Below are positions 1 through 6,828 of a DNA stretch of 33,786 bases, in pieces. This DNA is from Gammaproteobacteria bacterium (GTDB lineage Bacteria > Pseudomonadota > Gammaproteobacteria > Chromatiales > Chromatiaceae), in contig JAJFJN010000020.1 of assembly GCA_021773975.1 (NCBI GenBank), forward strand, positions 1-33,786, written 5' to 3'. The notes beneath the pieces are model-generated. The model had not been told where the DNA came from and made no database searches. It saw only the letters and a program-made list of their open reading frames with translations. A program made the translations under genes and the position numbers. Position 1 is the first letter of the stretch. Each line of letters begins with the position of its first letter.

Positions 1-9
1 TACTGCGGA

Positions 10-101
10 AAAGCCATTTCGGCCAGATTTTCCGATCAAATTCGTTAAATATGCCCAATATTCGCCTCATTTGATCAAAAAATCTGACTCAAAATGGCTT
101 T
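10..101. repeat. Imperfect long inverted repeat (foldback/REP- or MITE-like)
   Basis: Three blocks pair across the element. Bases 10-19 pair with 92-101 (10 bp), 24-31 with 79-86 (8 bp), and 34-41 with 69-76 (8 bp). Small internal loops separate the blocks and the apical part is AT-rich. There is no T-run at either edge, so it is not an obvious terminator. It could be a non-autonomous repeat or a structured RNA. It lies in the integrated-element end. Confidence 0.6.
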
Positions 102-158
102 CCCTCGCTACGGTTTCTATTCTCGGACAGCCTCCTAGGCAACATATATCAACCAGGG

Positions 159-647
159 ATGCCGCTTCACTATAACAAGCCTCAGTTTAAAGCGAAGATT
201 ATCGACCCATATATCGTACGGACGGTAAAGAGTCGTTTTGCAGAACTCAAAAGAGGTGCAAAGCAATATGCTAACGGAGCATCCAAGGAACTGCAGAGAA
301 AGGATCATGTAAGAGCAGTCATTGTCCTGCCACTCACAATGCCCCTTTCACTATTTTTTGGCCTTATCAATGGCTCCCTGCTCCTTTTTACCTTAGCCAC
401 AATAATTATGCCGAAGCAGGTGAAGAAGCAGTGGCGAGCAAGAATAACTGCCATAGCGATGGTAATCATTGTTTTCATGCCATTTCTATCCGGAAACAAA
501 ATCAGTCGATCAGACACCTTTGACTTCATGATTACAAAAGCTAAAGCAGAGATGGGTGGATTAGCTTGGCCTTTTGAGTGGGTAATCCGCACGCAACCAC
601 TGATATACCCAGTTGGTGCAGCAATCAAAAACCCGAGCACACGATGA
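159..647 (+). CDS. Hypothetical small membrane protein
   Basis: This is a 162-residue open frame that I do not recognise. The first 50 or so residues are basic and soluble-looking. Two hydrophobic stretches follow, at about residues 53-83 and 94-109, separated by a basic loop (KQVKKQWRAR) that suggests a two-helix membrane hairpin with a cytoplasmic loop. The last 50 residues are less hydrophobic. The ATG at 159 has only a weak purine stretch before it, so the start is uncertain. It lies upstream of the xis-int genes and is probably accessory cargo of the integrated element. No function can be assigned. Confidence 0.45.
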   Translation: MPLHYNKPQFKAKIIDPYIVRTVKSRFAELKRGAKQYANGASKELQRKDHVRAVIVLPLTMPLSLFFGLINGSLLLFTLATIIMPKQVKKQWRARITAIAMVIIVFMPFLSGNKISRSDTFDFMITKAKAEMGGLAWPFEWVIRTQPLIYPVGAAIKNPSTR

Positions 648-1036
648 TCTACAACTCATACAATAAAAATGTACAAAGCAGTTCTGATCTACAGACAAAA
701 AACAGTGGGGGCTATAATATTTGGCAGCATCCAATTTTCAAAGTGATCAACCCCACATCTAAAGTATGCCGTTTTCATTCGGCTTGCTACGAGGATAGTA
801 GCAGCCTATTTTCGCATCAAAAGCAAAATATAAGCCCTTCCTACCAACTACTTTTACAGAACTGCCAACTTGTTCTTAAACAGCTTGAGAAGTTAGCTGT
901 AATTTCAGAATTTATGTACAAAACTGTGTTTATGACATGGTTGAGTGTTTATTTATTGAAATGTAATAGGAAAATTTTCTCCTTTCACCTACACCAGCCA
1001 TGCAAACAAATCCTAAACATCAGCAACAAACCTAGA
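648..1036. other. AT-rich region without a convincing gene
   Basis: An open frame runs through here in the same frame as the excisionase segment, but its composition is AT-rich and the translation is unlike a folded protein. I treat it as non-coding. A TATAAT at 713-718 has a CAGACA 15 bp upstream, a possible but poorly spaced promoter for the downstream xis-int genes. The region could also hold recombination-arm or regulatory sites. I see no strong repeats in it. Confidence 0.4.
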
Positions 1037-1051
1037 ATGGGTGAATTTGTA

Positions 1052-1281
1052 ATGGCACTACGCAGACTGTCTCAATTTCGACGCCTAGAATACGAAGAGG
1101 GTTCCAGGCCAGACATGAGGACACTACGACGGTGGAATTCCAGCGGAGAGATTCCTGGTGGCTTAATAGACGCAGGGGGGAGGCACTGCACTGGGTGGAT
1201 ATGGATGTGCATCACGCCAAAACCAAGGTCATCAACCTGGATAACCCAATTTTGAGGGCTTTCTACCGTGACACACCGTAA
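1052..1281 (+). pseudogene. Excisionase-like (Xis) gene with an apparent -1 frameshift
   Basis: From the ATG at 1052 (an alternative ATG is at 1037) the frame encodes a winged-helix excisionase-like segment: MRTLRRW, then SGEIPG, then a glycine turn. This fits the lambda-type Xis pattern TLRRW...G.I. At a run of six G (1175-1180) the sensible frame shifts. Reading one base back gives LHWVDMD and a further 30 or so residues ending at TAA 1279-1281. That end overlaps the integrase GTG start by 14 nt, as expected for a coupled xis-int pair. If the frame is not restored by slippage, the product is garbled and ends at 1255. The cause may be a lost G, a homopolymer sequencing error, or programmed frameshifting. 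The family assignment is by pattern only. Confidence 0.5.
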
Positions 1282-2377
1282 TCGCAAGAAGACGAGCCGC
1301 ACTAAGGTAAAAAATCTGTATGTAGACACACGCGGCTATGCCAGCTACAGAAACCCCATCACCGGAGAAGTCACGTACCTCGGCAAATACACTCTCGCAC
1401 ATGATGTCATAGCCCGCGAAGCTAATGAGCATTTTGAGCCATCAAACGGCCTACGCGCCCAAATTTTCGGGACTGGCGAAAAAACCATCTCTCAGGTTAT
1501 CGACGAATATTTGGAAGAAGTTGCCCCCTCAAAACCGTGGGACACTGAAACCCAGAAGAACCATGTTTGGGCGTTAAAGCGCTATCAACGCGACTTCGGT
1601 TCTCGCCTTATTACTGTGACAGAGCGCCGGTTCATCGGGGACTATCTCCATAACAATTTTGAGCGGCCAGAGACTTACAATAAGCACCGTCAACGGCTGG
1701 TGGACCTCTATGTATATGGGATCTCTCGTGGCTATGTAACCTACAACGAGGCCGAGGCCACGCTAAAAAGAAGCCTTTCAAAGAAATTGCCGATCAACAG
1801 GAAGGTGCGGAAACGCATGGACATTGAGGTCTTTCAAGAGATTAGGAAGGTCGCCCCGCATTGGCTGCAAGTCGCCATGGATCTATCACTCGTTACCCTC
1901 CAGGCAAGGAGCGAGATCGTCAACGCCAAGTATACAGACATGCGCAACGGACACCTGTATGTAATCAGGGACAAGACCAGCGCCGATTCAGATATGGCGT
2001 TTATCAAAATCAAGGTCACACCTCAGGTTGAGGAGATTATTGGGCAATCCCGCGGTGATGCCCTGGCCTCCCCCTACATCATCCACTATTCCCCCAAGAG
2101 CCGCCGTCGCTCCCACCTGGATGCCAAGCCTCACTGGACCTATGTGACACCGGGGTATTTGACTAAGGCTTTTAGTGTCGCCAGAGATAAGGCGGGGGTA
2201 TTCGACAACATGACCAACCGGGAGCGCCCAGGCTTCCACGAAATTCGGTCACTGGGTGGGCGGATCTACGTGGCTCTGGGCTATTCCAAGGACTACATCC
2301 GTGCCCTGATGACTCACACGGATGAGAAGACTACAACCATCTACCTGACCAACCCTGGGCAATTACAGGATGGATAG
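1268..2377 (+). CDS. int: Lambda-type tyrosine recombinase (integrase)
   Basis: This 369-residue site-specific recombinase integrates and excises the left-hand element. Residues 1-60 form a basic N-terminal arm-binding region (KNLYVDTRGYASYRNP) of lambda Int type. About residues 70-165 are the core-binding domain and 183-365 the catalytic domain. The catalytic set is visible: R214 (QARSE), K236 (DKTSAD), H324-x-x-R327 (HEIR), H350 and nucleophile Y359 (TTIYL). These lie close to the lambda Int positions and the length is normal. The start is GTG, preceded by a GAGGG ribosome site 9 nt upstream. It overlaps the excisionase frame. The gene points at the 3' end of tRNA-Gly, the usual arrangement when a tRNA is the attachment site. 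Confidence 0.93.
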   Translation: MTHRNRKKTSRTKVKNLYVDTRGYASYRNPITGEVTYLGKYTLAHDVIAREANEHFEPSNGLRAQIFGTGEKTISQVIDEYLEEVAPSKPWDTETQKNHVWALKRYQRDFGSRLITVTERRFIGDYLHNNFERPETYNKHRQRLVDLYVYGISRGYVTYNEAEATLKRSLSKKLPINRKVRKRMDIEVFQEIRKVAPHWLQVAMDLSLVTLQARSEIVNAKYTDMRNGHLYVIRDKTSADSDMAFIKIKVTPQVEEIIGQSRGDALASPYIIHYSPKSRRRSHLDAKPHWTYVTPGYLTKAFSVARDKAGVFDNMTNRERPGFHEIRSLGGRIYVALGYSKDYIRALMTHTDEKTTTIYLTNPGQLQDG

Positions 2378-2421
2378 TAATTATCATGAGGTTGAGGCCG
2401 GTTTAAGCCTCAAAAATCTGC

Positions 2422-2470
2422 CTGAATCCTGGTGAGGTTTCTGAATTATTTCTGAATTATTTCTGAATCC
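2422..2470. repeat. Four phased CTGAAT repeats between int and tRNA-Gly
   Basis: CTGAAT occurs at 2422, 2441, 2452 and 2463. The last three are exactly 11 bp apart, about one helical turn, inside a tandem TTCTGAATTAT array. The first and last copies extend to CTGAATCC. The position, between the integrase stop and the presumed tRNA attachment site, fits arm-type or accessory sites for the recombinase, but that role is inferred. Confidence 0.6.
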
Positions 2471-2486
2471 AAATTTATGACAGGCA

Positions 2487-2517
2487 ATAAAAAACCGGCT
2501 AAGTGCCGGTTTTTTAT
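2487..2517. terminator. Bidirectional Rho-independent terminator
   Basis: The stem ACCGGC/GCCGGT (2494-2499 with 2505-2510) has a TAAGT loop, with an A-run on the left and a T-run on the right. It can end transcription of int on the plus strand and of tRNA-Gly on the minus strand. Confidence 0.85.
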
Positions 2518-2526
2518 TTGAATCCT

Positions 2527-2602
2527 TGGAGCGGGAAACGAGATTCGAACTCGCGACCCCAACCTTGGCAAGGTTGTGCTCTACCAACTGAGCTATTCCC
2601 GC
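2527..2602 (-). tRNA. tRNA-Gly (anticodon GCC)
   Basis: This is a 76-nt cloverleaf read on the minus strand. The acceptor stem is GCGGGAA/TTCCCGC with discriminator T and an encoded CCA at 2529-2527. The D-arm contains AGCTCAGTTGGTAGAGC, the anticodon loop has GCC in CTTGCCAAG, and the T-arm contains GTTCGAATC. It lies at the end of the integrated element, and its 3' half is the likely attachment site. Confidence 0.97.
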
Positions 2603-2616
2603 TTTAAGAGGGCGCT

Positions 2617-2644
2617 ATTGTAATGCCTTGGACTTCAGAGTCAA
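2617..2644 (-). promoter_or_regulatory. Sigma70-type promoter of tRNA-Gly
   Basis: On the minus strand there is TTGACT (2644-2639), a 16-bp spacer and TACAAT (2622-2617), about 15 bp before the tRNA 5' end. Just upstream, AGAGCA/TGCTCT around 2644-2660 can form a small hairpin after pgsA. Confidence 0.75.
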
Positions 2645-2660
2645 GAGCAAAAAGTGCTCT

Positions 2661-3236
2661 TTACTGCTTTTTTAATTTTGAATTTGAATTCAAGCTCGGC
2701 CAGGCTGCTCGGAGATAAATAATCATAGACCAAAAGGTCAATATTGCGGCCATATAGAGCAAAACATATCCAACGGTATAGATTGGGATACTCAAAATAT
2801 CATCTCGATAGATCAACATTGTTATGGCGACCATCTGGGTGACTGTTTTGATCTTTCCGATAGCTGAGACTGCAACTTTGGCTCGTGCACCCATCTCTGC
2901 CATCCACTCGCGCAAGGCGGAAATGGCAATCTCGCGGCCAATGATAATGACTACAGGAATCGCCAGCGCAGGTGAAGGATCAGCCTCAACCAACAAGATC
3001 AGCGCTGCTGCAACCATAAGCTTGTCAGCAACAGGATCCAGGAATGCACCAAGTGGGGAGGTTTGATTTAGGCGGCGCGCCAAATAGCCATCCAACCAAT
3101 CTGTCACAGCGGCTAATCCATACACAGCCGCACAGGCTGTATTCGCATGCTCCCATGGCAGGTAAAAGATTCCGACAAAGACGGGGATCAATGCGATCCG
3201 CATAAGTGTAAGAAGGTTTGGAATACTATAAATCAT
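2661..3236 (-). CDS. pgsA: CDP-diacylglycerol--glycerol-3-phosphate 3-phosphatidyltransferase
   Basis: This inner-membrane enzyme makes phosphatidylglycerol-phosphate from CDP-diacylglycerol and glycerol-3-phosphate, the committed step to phosphatidylglycerol and cardiolipin. The protein is 191 residues, normal for the family. The CDP-alcohol phosphotransferase signature D-x2-DG-x2-AR-x8-G-x3-D-x3-D is intact (DWLDGYLARR ... GAFLDPVAD, about residues 46-72). About five hydrophobic helices follow the family pattern, and the C-terminal tail is polar and lysine-rich. Its ATG overlaps the uvrC stop by 4 nt, so the two are translationally coupled. The uvrY-uvrC-pgsA order is a conserved gammaproteobacterial arrangement. 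Confidence 0.96.
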   Translation of the reverse strand: MIYSIPNLLTLMRIALIPVFVGIFYLPWEHANTACAAVYGLAAVTDWLDGYLARRLNQTSPLGAFLDPVADKLMVAAALILLVEADPSPALAIPVVIIIGREIAISALREWMAEMGARAKVAVSAIGKIKTVTQMVAITMLIYRDDILSIPIYTVGYVLLYMAAILTFWSMIIYLRAAWPSLNSNSKLKKQ

Positions 3237-5065
3237 TCGTCCCCGTGAAAAGCCTCATAGATCTGTTGTGCCAATTTTTGGCTAATTCCTTCCACTTTGG
3301 AAAGATCATCAACCCCAGCTCGCGCAAGCTCTTGCAACCCACCAAACTGACGCAAGAGGCGTTGACGACGCTTAGTGCCAATACCTGGAATCTCTTCCAG
3401 CACCGAGCTTTTACGGCTACGCCCACGGCGTTGGCGATGTCCTGTTATAGCAAACCGGTGTGCTTCATCACGAATTTGTTGAATCAGATGAAGCGCAGGC
3501 GAGTCTGACGGCAGTATAATGGGCGCTTCCTGACCAAACAAGAAAAGCTGCTCTAAACCCGGTTTTCGATCTGCACCTTTAGCCACGCCCAGCAAGATAA
3601 CACCTTGCACAGCCAACCCCTCAAGTACCGAAGCTGCTGCTGAAAGCTGGCCCTTGCCTCCATCAATAAATAGAATATCAGGTAGCCGACCCTCTTCAGC
3701 TTGCATGCGCCTATAGCGTCGATGCAAGGCTTGCTCCATTGCCGCATAGTCATCACCTGGGGTGATTCCTTCAATATTAAAACGGCGATAGTCTGACTTA
3801 ACCGCTCCTTGCTCATCAAATACCACACAAGAGGCAACCGTTTGCTCACCTCCCGTATGACTGATGTCAAAACACTCCATTCGGCTCGGAGGTTCATCTA
3901 AATCCAGTGCCTGCTGTAGTGCATTCAACCGTGCTCGCAAACCAGCCTTACTGGCCAACCTTGCATCCAGTGACAACCGGGCATTTTGTTGGGCCATCTG
4001 GAGCCAGCGAACTCGATTACTACGTACGCGATCAGTAATAAAAATTCGCCGTCCAGCCTGCTCTGCAAGTACATCTGCCAATAACTCGGCATCATCAGGC
4101 ATCGTACTGACAACCATGCCTAGTGGAAGTTCTTTACCGATATAGTGCTGCTTCATAAATGCTGACAGTATGGTTTTCTCCTCTGCGCCACTCGGCATTT
4201 TTGGGAAAAAAACCTTATTACCAAGATTACGCCCAGCACGAATAAAAAAAAGCTGCACACAGGCCTCCCCACCTTTGACTGCCACAGCAAGGACATCAAG
4301 GTCACCACGTTCACCGCTGACATATTGCTTCTCTTGAATACGTCTTAAAACAGCTATCTGATCCCGGTAGCGCGCAGCCTGCTCAAATTTCAATTGTGCT
4401 GATGCCAACTCCATTCGTTCAACCAGATTATCAATTACCTGCGCCGCTTTTCCTTCCAGAAACAGCACGGCATCTTGCACATCCTGTTGGTAATCTTCTT
4501 TGGTGATTAGACCTACACAGGGAGCAGTGCAGCGCTTTATCTGGTATTGAAGACAGGGACGTGAACGATTGCGAAAAAAAGCATCCTCACATTGCCGAAC
4601 GGGGAACAGCTTCTGTAGCAGCTGTAGATTTTCCCGCATTGAGCCAATATTAGGATAAGGACCAAAATAGCGGCCGCCACCACTTTTGGTTCCTCTATGC
4701 CATGTTAAACGTGGAAATTGCTGATCACCAGAGAGGTAAATATAGGGGTAGCTTTTATCATCACGTAGCAAGATATTGTAGCGAGGCTTCAGTGATTTGA
4801 TCAGCGTATTTTCTAGGATCAGAGCTTCAGCTTCAGTATGGGTCACAGTGACTTCGATCGCACTGGTTTGGGAGACCATGCTCTGAATACGCATATTGAG
4901 TGAGCGTGTAAAGTAGCTGCTGACACGTCGCTTCAGATCCTTTGCCTTACCAACGTAGAGAAGTTTCCCCTCTCCATCCAGCATACGGTAGACACCAGGA
5001 CGGCTTGTCAACGTTTTAAGAAAAGCCTTGGAATCAAATTGTGTTACCTGAATTTCAGATGCCAT
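3233..5065 (-). CDS. uvrC: Excinuclease ABC subunit C
   Basis: This is the nuclease subunit of nucleotide excision repair, which cuts both sides of the lesion with UvrA and UvrB. From the ATG at 5065 the product is 610 residues, the usual length. A TTG 21 nt upstream would add seven unlikely residues. In order it has: an N-terminal GIY-YIG nuclease (PGVYRML ... LLYVGKA); a four-cysteine cluster (QCED ... PCLQYQIKRCTAPC) typical of the iron-sulfur site; a UVR domain (LKFEQAARYRDQI); an RNase H-like second nuclease (ECFDISHTGG); and C-terminal tandem helix-hairpin-helix motifs (IPGIGTKRRQ, VEGISQKLA). There is a TATAAT on the coding strand 7 nt before the ATG and no clear ribosome site, so a leaderless or very short-leader transcript is possible. 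Confidence 0.97.
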   Translation of the reverse strand: MASEIQVTQFDSKAFLKTLTSRPGVYRMLDGEGKLLYVGKAKDLKRRVSSYFTRSLNMRIQSMVSQTSAIEVTVTHTEAEALILENTLIKSLKPRYNILLRDDKSYPYIYLSGDQQFPRLTWHRGTKSGGGRYFGPYPNIGSMRENLQLLQKLFPVRQCEDAFFRNRSRPCLQYQIKRCTAPCVGLITKEDYQQDVQDAVLFLEGKAAQVIDNLVERMELASAQLKFEQAARYRDQIAVLRRIQEKQYVSGERGDLDVLAVAVKGGEACVQLFFIRAGRNLGNKVFFPKMPSGAEEKTILSAFMKQHYIGKELPLGMVVSTMPDDAELLADVLAEQAGRRIFITDRVRSNRVRWLQMAQQNARLSLDARLASKAGLRARLNALQQALDLDEPPSRMECFDISHTGGEQTVASCVVFDEQGAVKSDYRRFNIEGITPGDDYAAMEQALHRRYRRMQAEEGRLPDILFIDGGKGQLSAAASVLEGLAVQGVILLGVAKGADRKPGLEQLFLFGQEAPIILPSDSPALHLIQQIRDEAHRFAITGHRQRRGRSRKSSVLEEIPGIGTKRRQRLLRQFGGLQELARAGVDDLSKVEGISQKLAQQIYEAFHGDE

Positions 5066-5181
5066 GAGTGCAATTATACGACACAAATGCTAATGACAGC
5101 AGACGTTCACAAACCAACCAGCGCAGTCTCAGCAAACTCTAATAAGACCTCTAGCATGGGCAAAAACAGCTTGAAACAAGC

Positions 5182-5562
5182 TCAGCTGTTACAAGTATTG
5201 ATCTCTACACCGATGGGTTTATTTTGAGGCGGCAGGCACTTCACCGCATTGGTGATGGGGCAGTTAATCAATTCAAGACCATCATCTTTAGATATAGATT
5301 CTGGGGAAGAACTGAAACCATACTTATACAATGTCTGATAAAGCAGAATGCCTGCATGATCTCCAGTGAATAGACGGCCTGTGGCATTAGCTCCATGCAT
5401 TCCAGGAGCCAAACCAACGATCAATAATTTAAGATCAAAGCACCAAAGGAAGGGGCGGTCCGTGCATAATAATTCAGGGTGATCAGCTTTGACTCGATCA
5501 AGAAAGTCCGCCAATCTGAGACAAGCCCTGCAGTCAGGATCGAACGACTGTAAATCAAGCAT
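5182..5562 (-). pseudogene. C-terminally truncated family 4/5 uracil-DNA glycosylase
   Basis: From the ATG at 5562 (an upstream in-frame ATG at 5610 would overlap gacA) the frame encodes about 126 residues. It matches the N-terminal half of an iron-sulfur uracil-DNA glycosylase of the UdgB type. Visible features are the paired cysteines DCRACLRL, the uracil-binding motif GLAPGMHGANATGRLFTGD, and ITNAVKCLPPQNKP. Family members usually run to about 200 residues or more and carry a second catalytic motif near the C-terminus. Here a TGA follows EINTCNS. The downstream translation (FLPMLEVLLEFAETA) looks like eroded continuation before another stop. It is probably a decaying gene inserted between gacA and uvrC. 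A short functional protein cannot be excluded. Confidence 0.65.
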
Positions 5563-5572
5563 CAATGAGGGG

Positions 5573-6217
5573 TTATTTTTGAGCTTCGACCAGTCCGTGG
5601 CGTATGGCAAGATGCGTCAACTCTACATCCGTCTCAACCTCTAGCTTCTCATATAAACGATGACGATATGTGCTTACTGTCTTAGGGCTTAGGTAAAGTG
5701 AATCTGAAATATCCTGTGTTTTAGTGCCTTGAATAATCATCATCAGCACCTGCATCTCTCGCTGAGATACTTTACCAAAAGGCAAGTCAGCAACATTGCC
5801 AGACATCTGCGCCAAAGCTAATTTTTGTGACACTTCATTGGATACATAAGGCTTGCCAGACGCAACCAGCCGCACTGCTTTTAACATCTCTTCAGCTGGA
5901 CAGCCTTTGGTTAGGTAACCTAAAGCGCCGGCGTCATGCAACTGATTTGGAAAGGGGTTGTCAGAATGCACCGTCAGCGCTATTACTTTGAGATCTGGGT
6001 TGATTCGCAGAATTCTACGCGTTGCTTCAATTCCGCCAATGCCTGGCATATTGACGTCCATTAACACTAAATCAGGCAATGTCTCCCGCACATAGGCAAT
6101 TGCTTCTTCACCAGTAGAAGCCTCTCCTATCACCTCAATATCTGAAGCTTCATCTAGGATGTGTCGAACCCCCGTTCTAACCAACTCATGATCATCAACA
6201 AGCAGCACACGTATCAT
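5573..6217 (-). CDS. uvrY: GacA/UvrY-family two-component response regulator
   Basis: This is a NarL/FixJ-type DNA-binding response regulator, the partner of a GacS/BarA sensor kinase that is not in this window. The product is 214 residues. The receiver domain (1-120) has the acidic pocket DD at 8-9, the phosphorylated D54 (LMDVNMPG) and K104 (LTKG). The C-terminal LuxR helix-turn-helix (about 148-205) has VSQREMQVL and LSPKTVSTYRHRLYEKL. The position upstream of uvrC-pgsA is diagnostic of the UvrY/GacA orthologue, whose known main targets are CsrB/RsmZ-type small RNA genes. A GAGGAA ribosome site lies 8 nt before the ATG. The 5' intergenic region is long and GGA-rich on the same strand (see the RNA candidates). 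Confidence 0.93.
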   Translation of the reverse strand: MIRVLLVDDHELVRTGVRHILDEASDIEVIGEASTGEEAIAYVRETLPDLVLMDVNMPGIGGIEATRRILRINPDLKVIALTVHSDNPFPNQLHDAGALGYLTKGCPAEEMLKAVRLVASGKPYVSNEVSQKLALAQMSGNVADLPFGKVSQREMQVLMMIIQGTKTQDISDSLYLSPKTVSTYRHRLYEKLEVETDVELTHLAIRHGLVEAQK

Positions 6218-6258
6218 TGTTGATTTCCTCAGTAAAATACGTTGGTTTCATCATCAGA

Positions 6259-6272
6259 GTGTAGATATACAC
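6259..6272. promoter_or_regulatory. Short palindrome in the gacA promoter region
   Basis: GTGTA-GATA-TACAC is a 5-bp inverted repeat about 42 bp before the gacA start codon, in AT-rich promoter-like sequence. It may be an operator, but no regulator can be named. Confidence 0.3.
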
Positions 6273-6384
6273 ACTAATTATTTAAAAAGATAACAATAAC
6301 TTGCGCTATTTTCAGGCTAAGAAAATATCGCCATAGAATATAACTTAAGTCTGCTATTAATCCAAGTGATCAGCTAAGTTTTAT

Positions 6385-6545
6385 ATAGATAAAGGAAGCA
6401 TCCCTGCTTCCACTTCCGTGTTACCAATAGGCGGAATTGTTATCTTCTTCCTAGACTGCATCAATGCACCGCATATCCAGAACTCCTGTAACAACATCCG
6501 TGATAAATCAAGATCCATCACTAAACAACCTATAATTGCTAGCAA
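6385..6545 (-). other. GGA-rich structured segment upstream of gacA (possible sRNA or leader)
   Basis: Read on the minus strand there are eight GGA motifs, at 6516-6514, 6499-6497, 6486-6484, 6478-6476, 6451-6449, 6417-6415, 6411-6409 and 6403-6401. A perfect 6-bp hairpin GGAAGC-AGGGAT-GCTTCC (6411-6394) shows an ARGGAT hexaloop within CAGGGATG, the known CsrA-binding pattern. GTGAT ... ATCAC and CAC-GGAA-GTG hairpins also place GGA in loops. This could be the 5' leader of gacA mRNA or part of a second RNA. Short open frames on both strands here do not look protein-like. Confidence 0.4.
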
Positions 6546-6561
6546 CTTAGCTGTGTCACAT

Positions 6562-6608
6562 TGTAAAAAAGCCCTGAAAAAACCATCCATGATGTTTTTC
6601 AGAGCTTT
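6562..6608 (-). terminator. Rho-independent terminator, 14-bp stem
   Basis: Minus-strand arms 6608-6595 and 6581-6568 pair over 14 bp with one mismatch (AAAGCTCTGAAAAA with TTTTTCAGGGCTTT), around a 13-nt loop. The 3' arm runs into TTTTTTA. It would end crp read-through and/or the candidate sRNA. Confidence 0.75.
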
Positions 6609-6690
6609 CTTAGGAGATATCCCTCTCCATCCATCCATGGCCTAAGGCTAGGGAGAAAATCCTGTTTCAAGAACCGGGACTCCATGTGTA
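6562..6690 (-). ncRNA. Candidate CsrB/RsmZ-type regulatory sRNA
   Basis: The minus strand from about 6690 to 6562 has no convincing reading frame but has seven GGA motifs in about 125 nt, a typical RsmY/RsmZ size. A hairpin GGAGA-GGGATA-TCTCC (6628-6613) displays GGA in its hexaloop. The transcript would end at a strong Rho-independent terminator (6608-6568 plus T-run), whose loop also holds ATGGATGG. TATTTA at 6699-6694 is a possible -10 box. A CRP-type site lies about 68 bp upstream of the expected start. The neighbours are gacA on one side and crp on the other. The known role of this RNA class is to sequester CsrA/RsmA. The assignment rests on motif density, structure and context. Confidence 0.45.
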
Positions 6691-6747
6691 ACTTAAATAT
6701 TAGACACCAATGAAAGACAATAGAAGATAACTAGTTCCGCATAAAAG

Positions 6748-6763
6748 TGTGCGAAAAGTCACA
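6748..6763. promoter_or_regulatory. CRP-type binding site
   Basis: TGTGC-GAAAAG-TCACA matches the CRP consensus TGTGA-N6-TCACA at 9 of 10 defined positions, and flanking bases extend the symmetry (GTGTG ... TCACAC). It lies just downstream of crp and upstream of the candidate sRNA, centred roughly 68 bp before its expected start, an activator-like position. Confidence 0.6.
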
Positions 6764-6828
6764 CCTACACTCGATTTATGGGTGACAGTACCCGTTTTAT
6801 GGTTTTTTTCAGGATGGGAAGAAATTAA

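Noticed and set aside
578-1036. Upstream part of a 225-residue open frame preceding the excisionase segment
   Set aside because: AT-rich, no protein-like pattern and it overlaps the previous gene's end. Only the part from about 1037-1052 onward resembles a protein.
3218-3508. Open frames antisense to uvrC and pgsA
   Set aside because: They are shadows of well-supported genes on the other strand, with no independent signals.
6381-6645. Two overlapping small open frames (85 and 75 residues) on opposite strands
   Set aside because: They lie across the GGA-rich hairpins and the terminator stem. No ribosome site or recognisable domain, so they are better explained as chance frames over an RNA locus.
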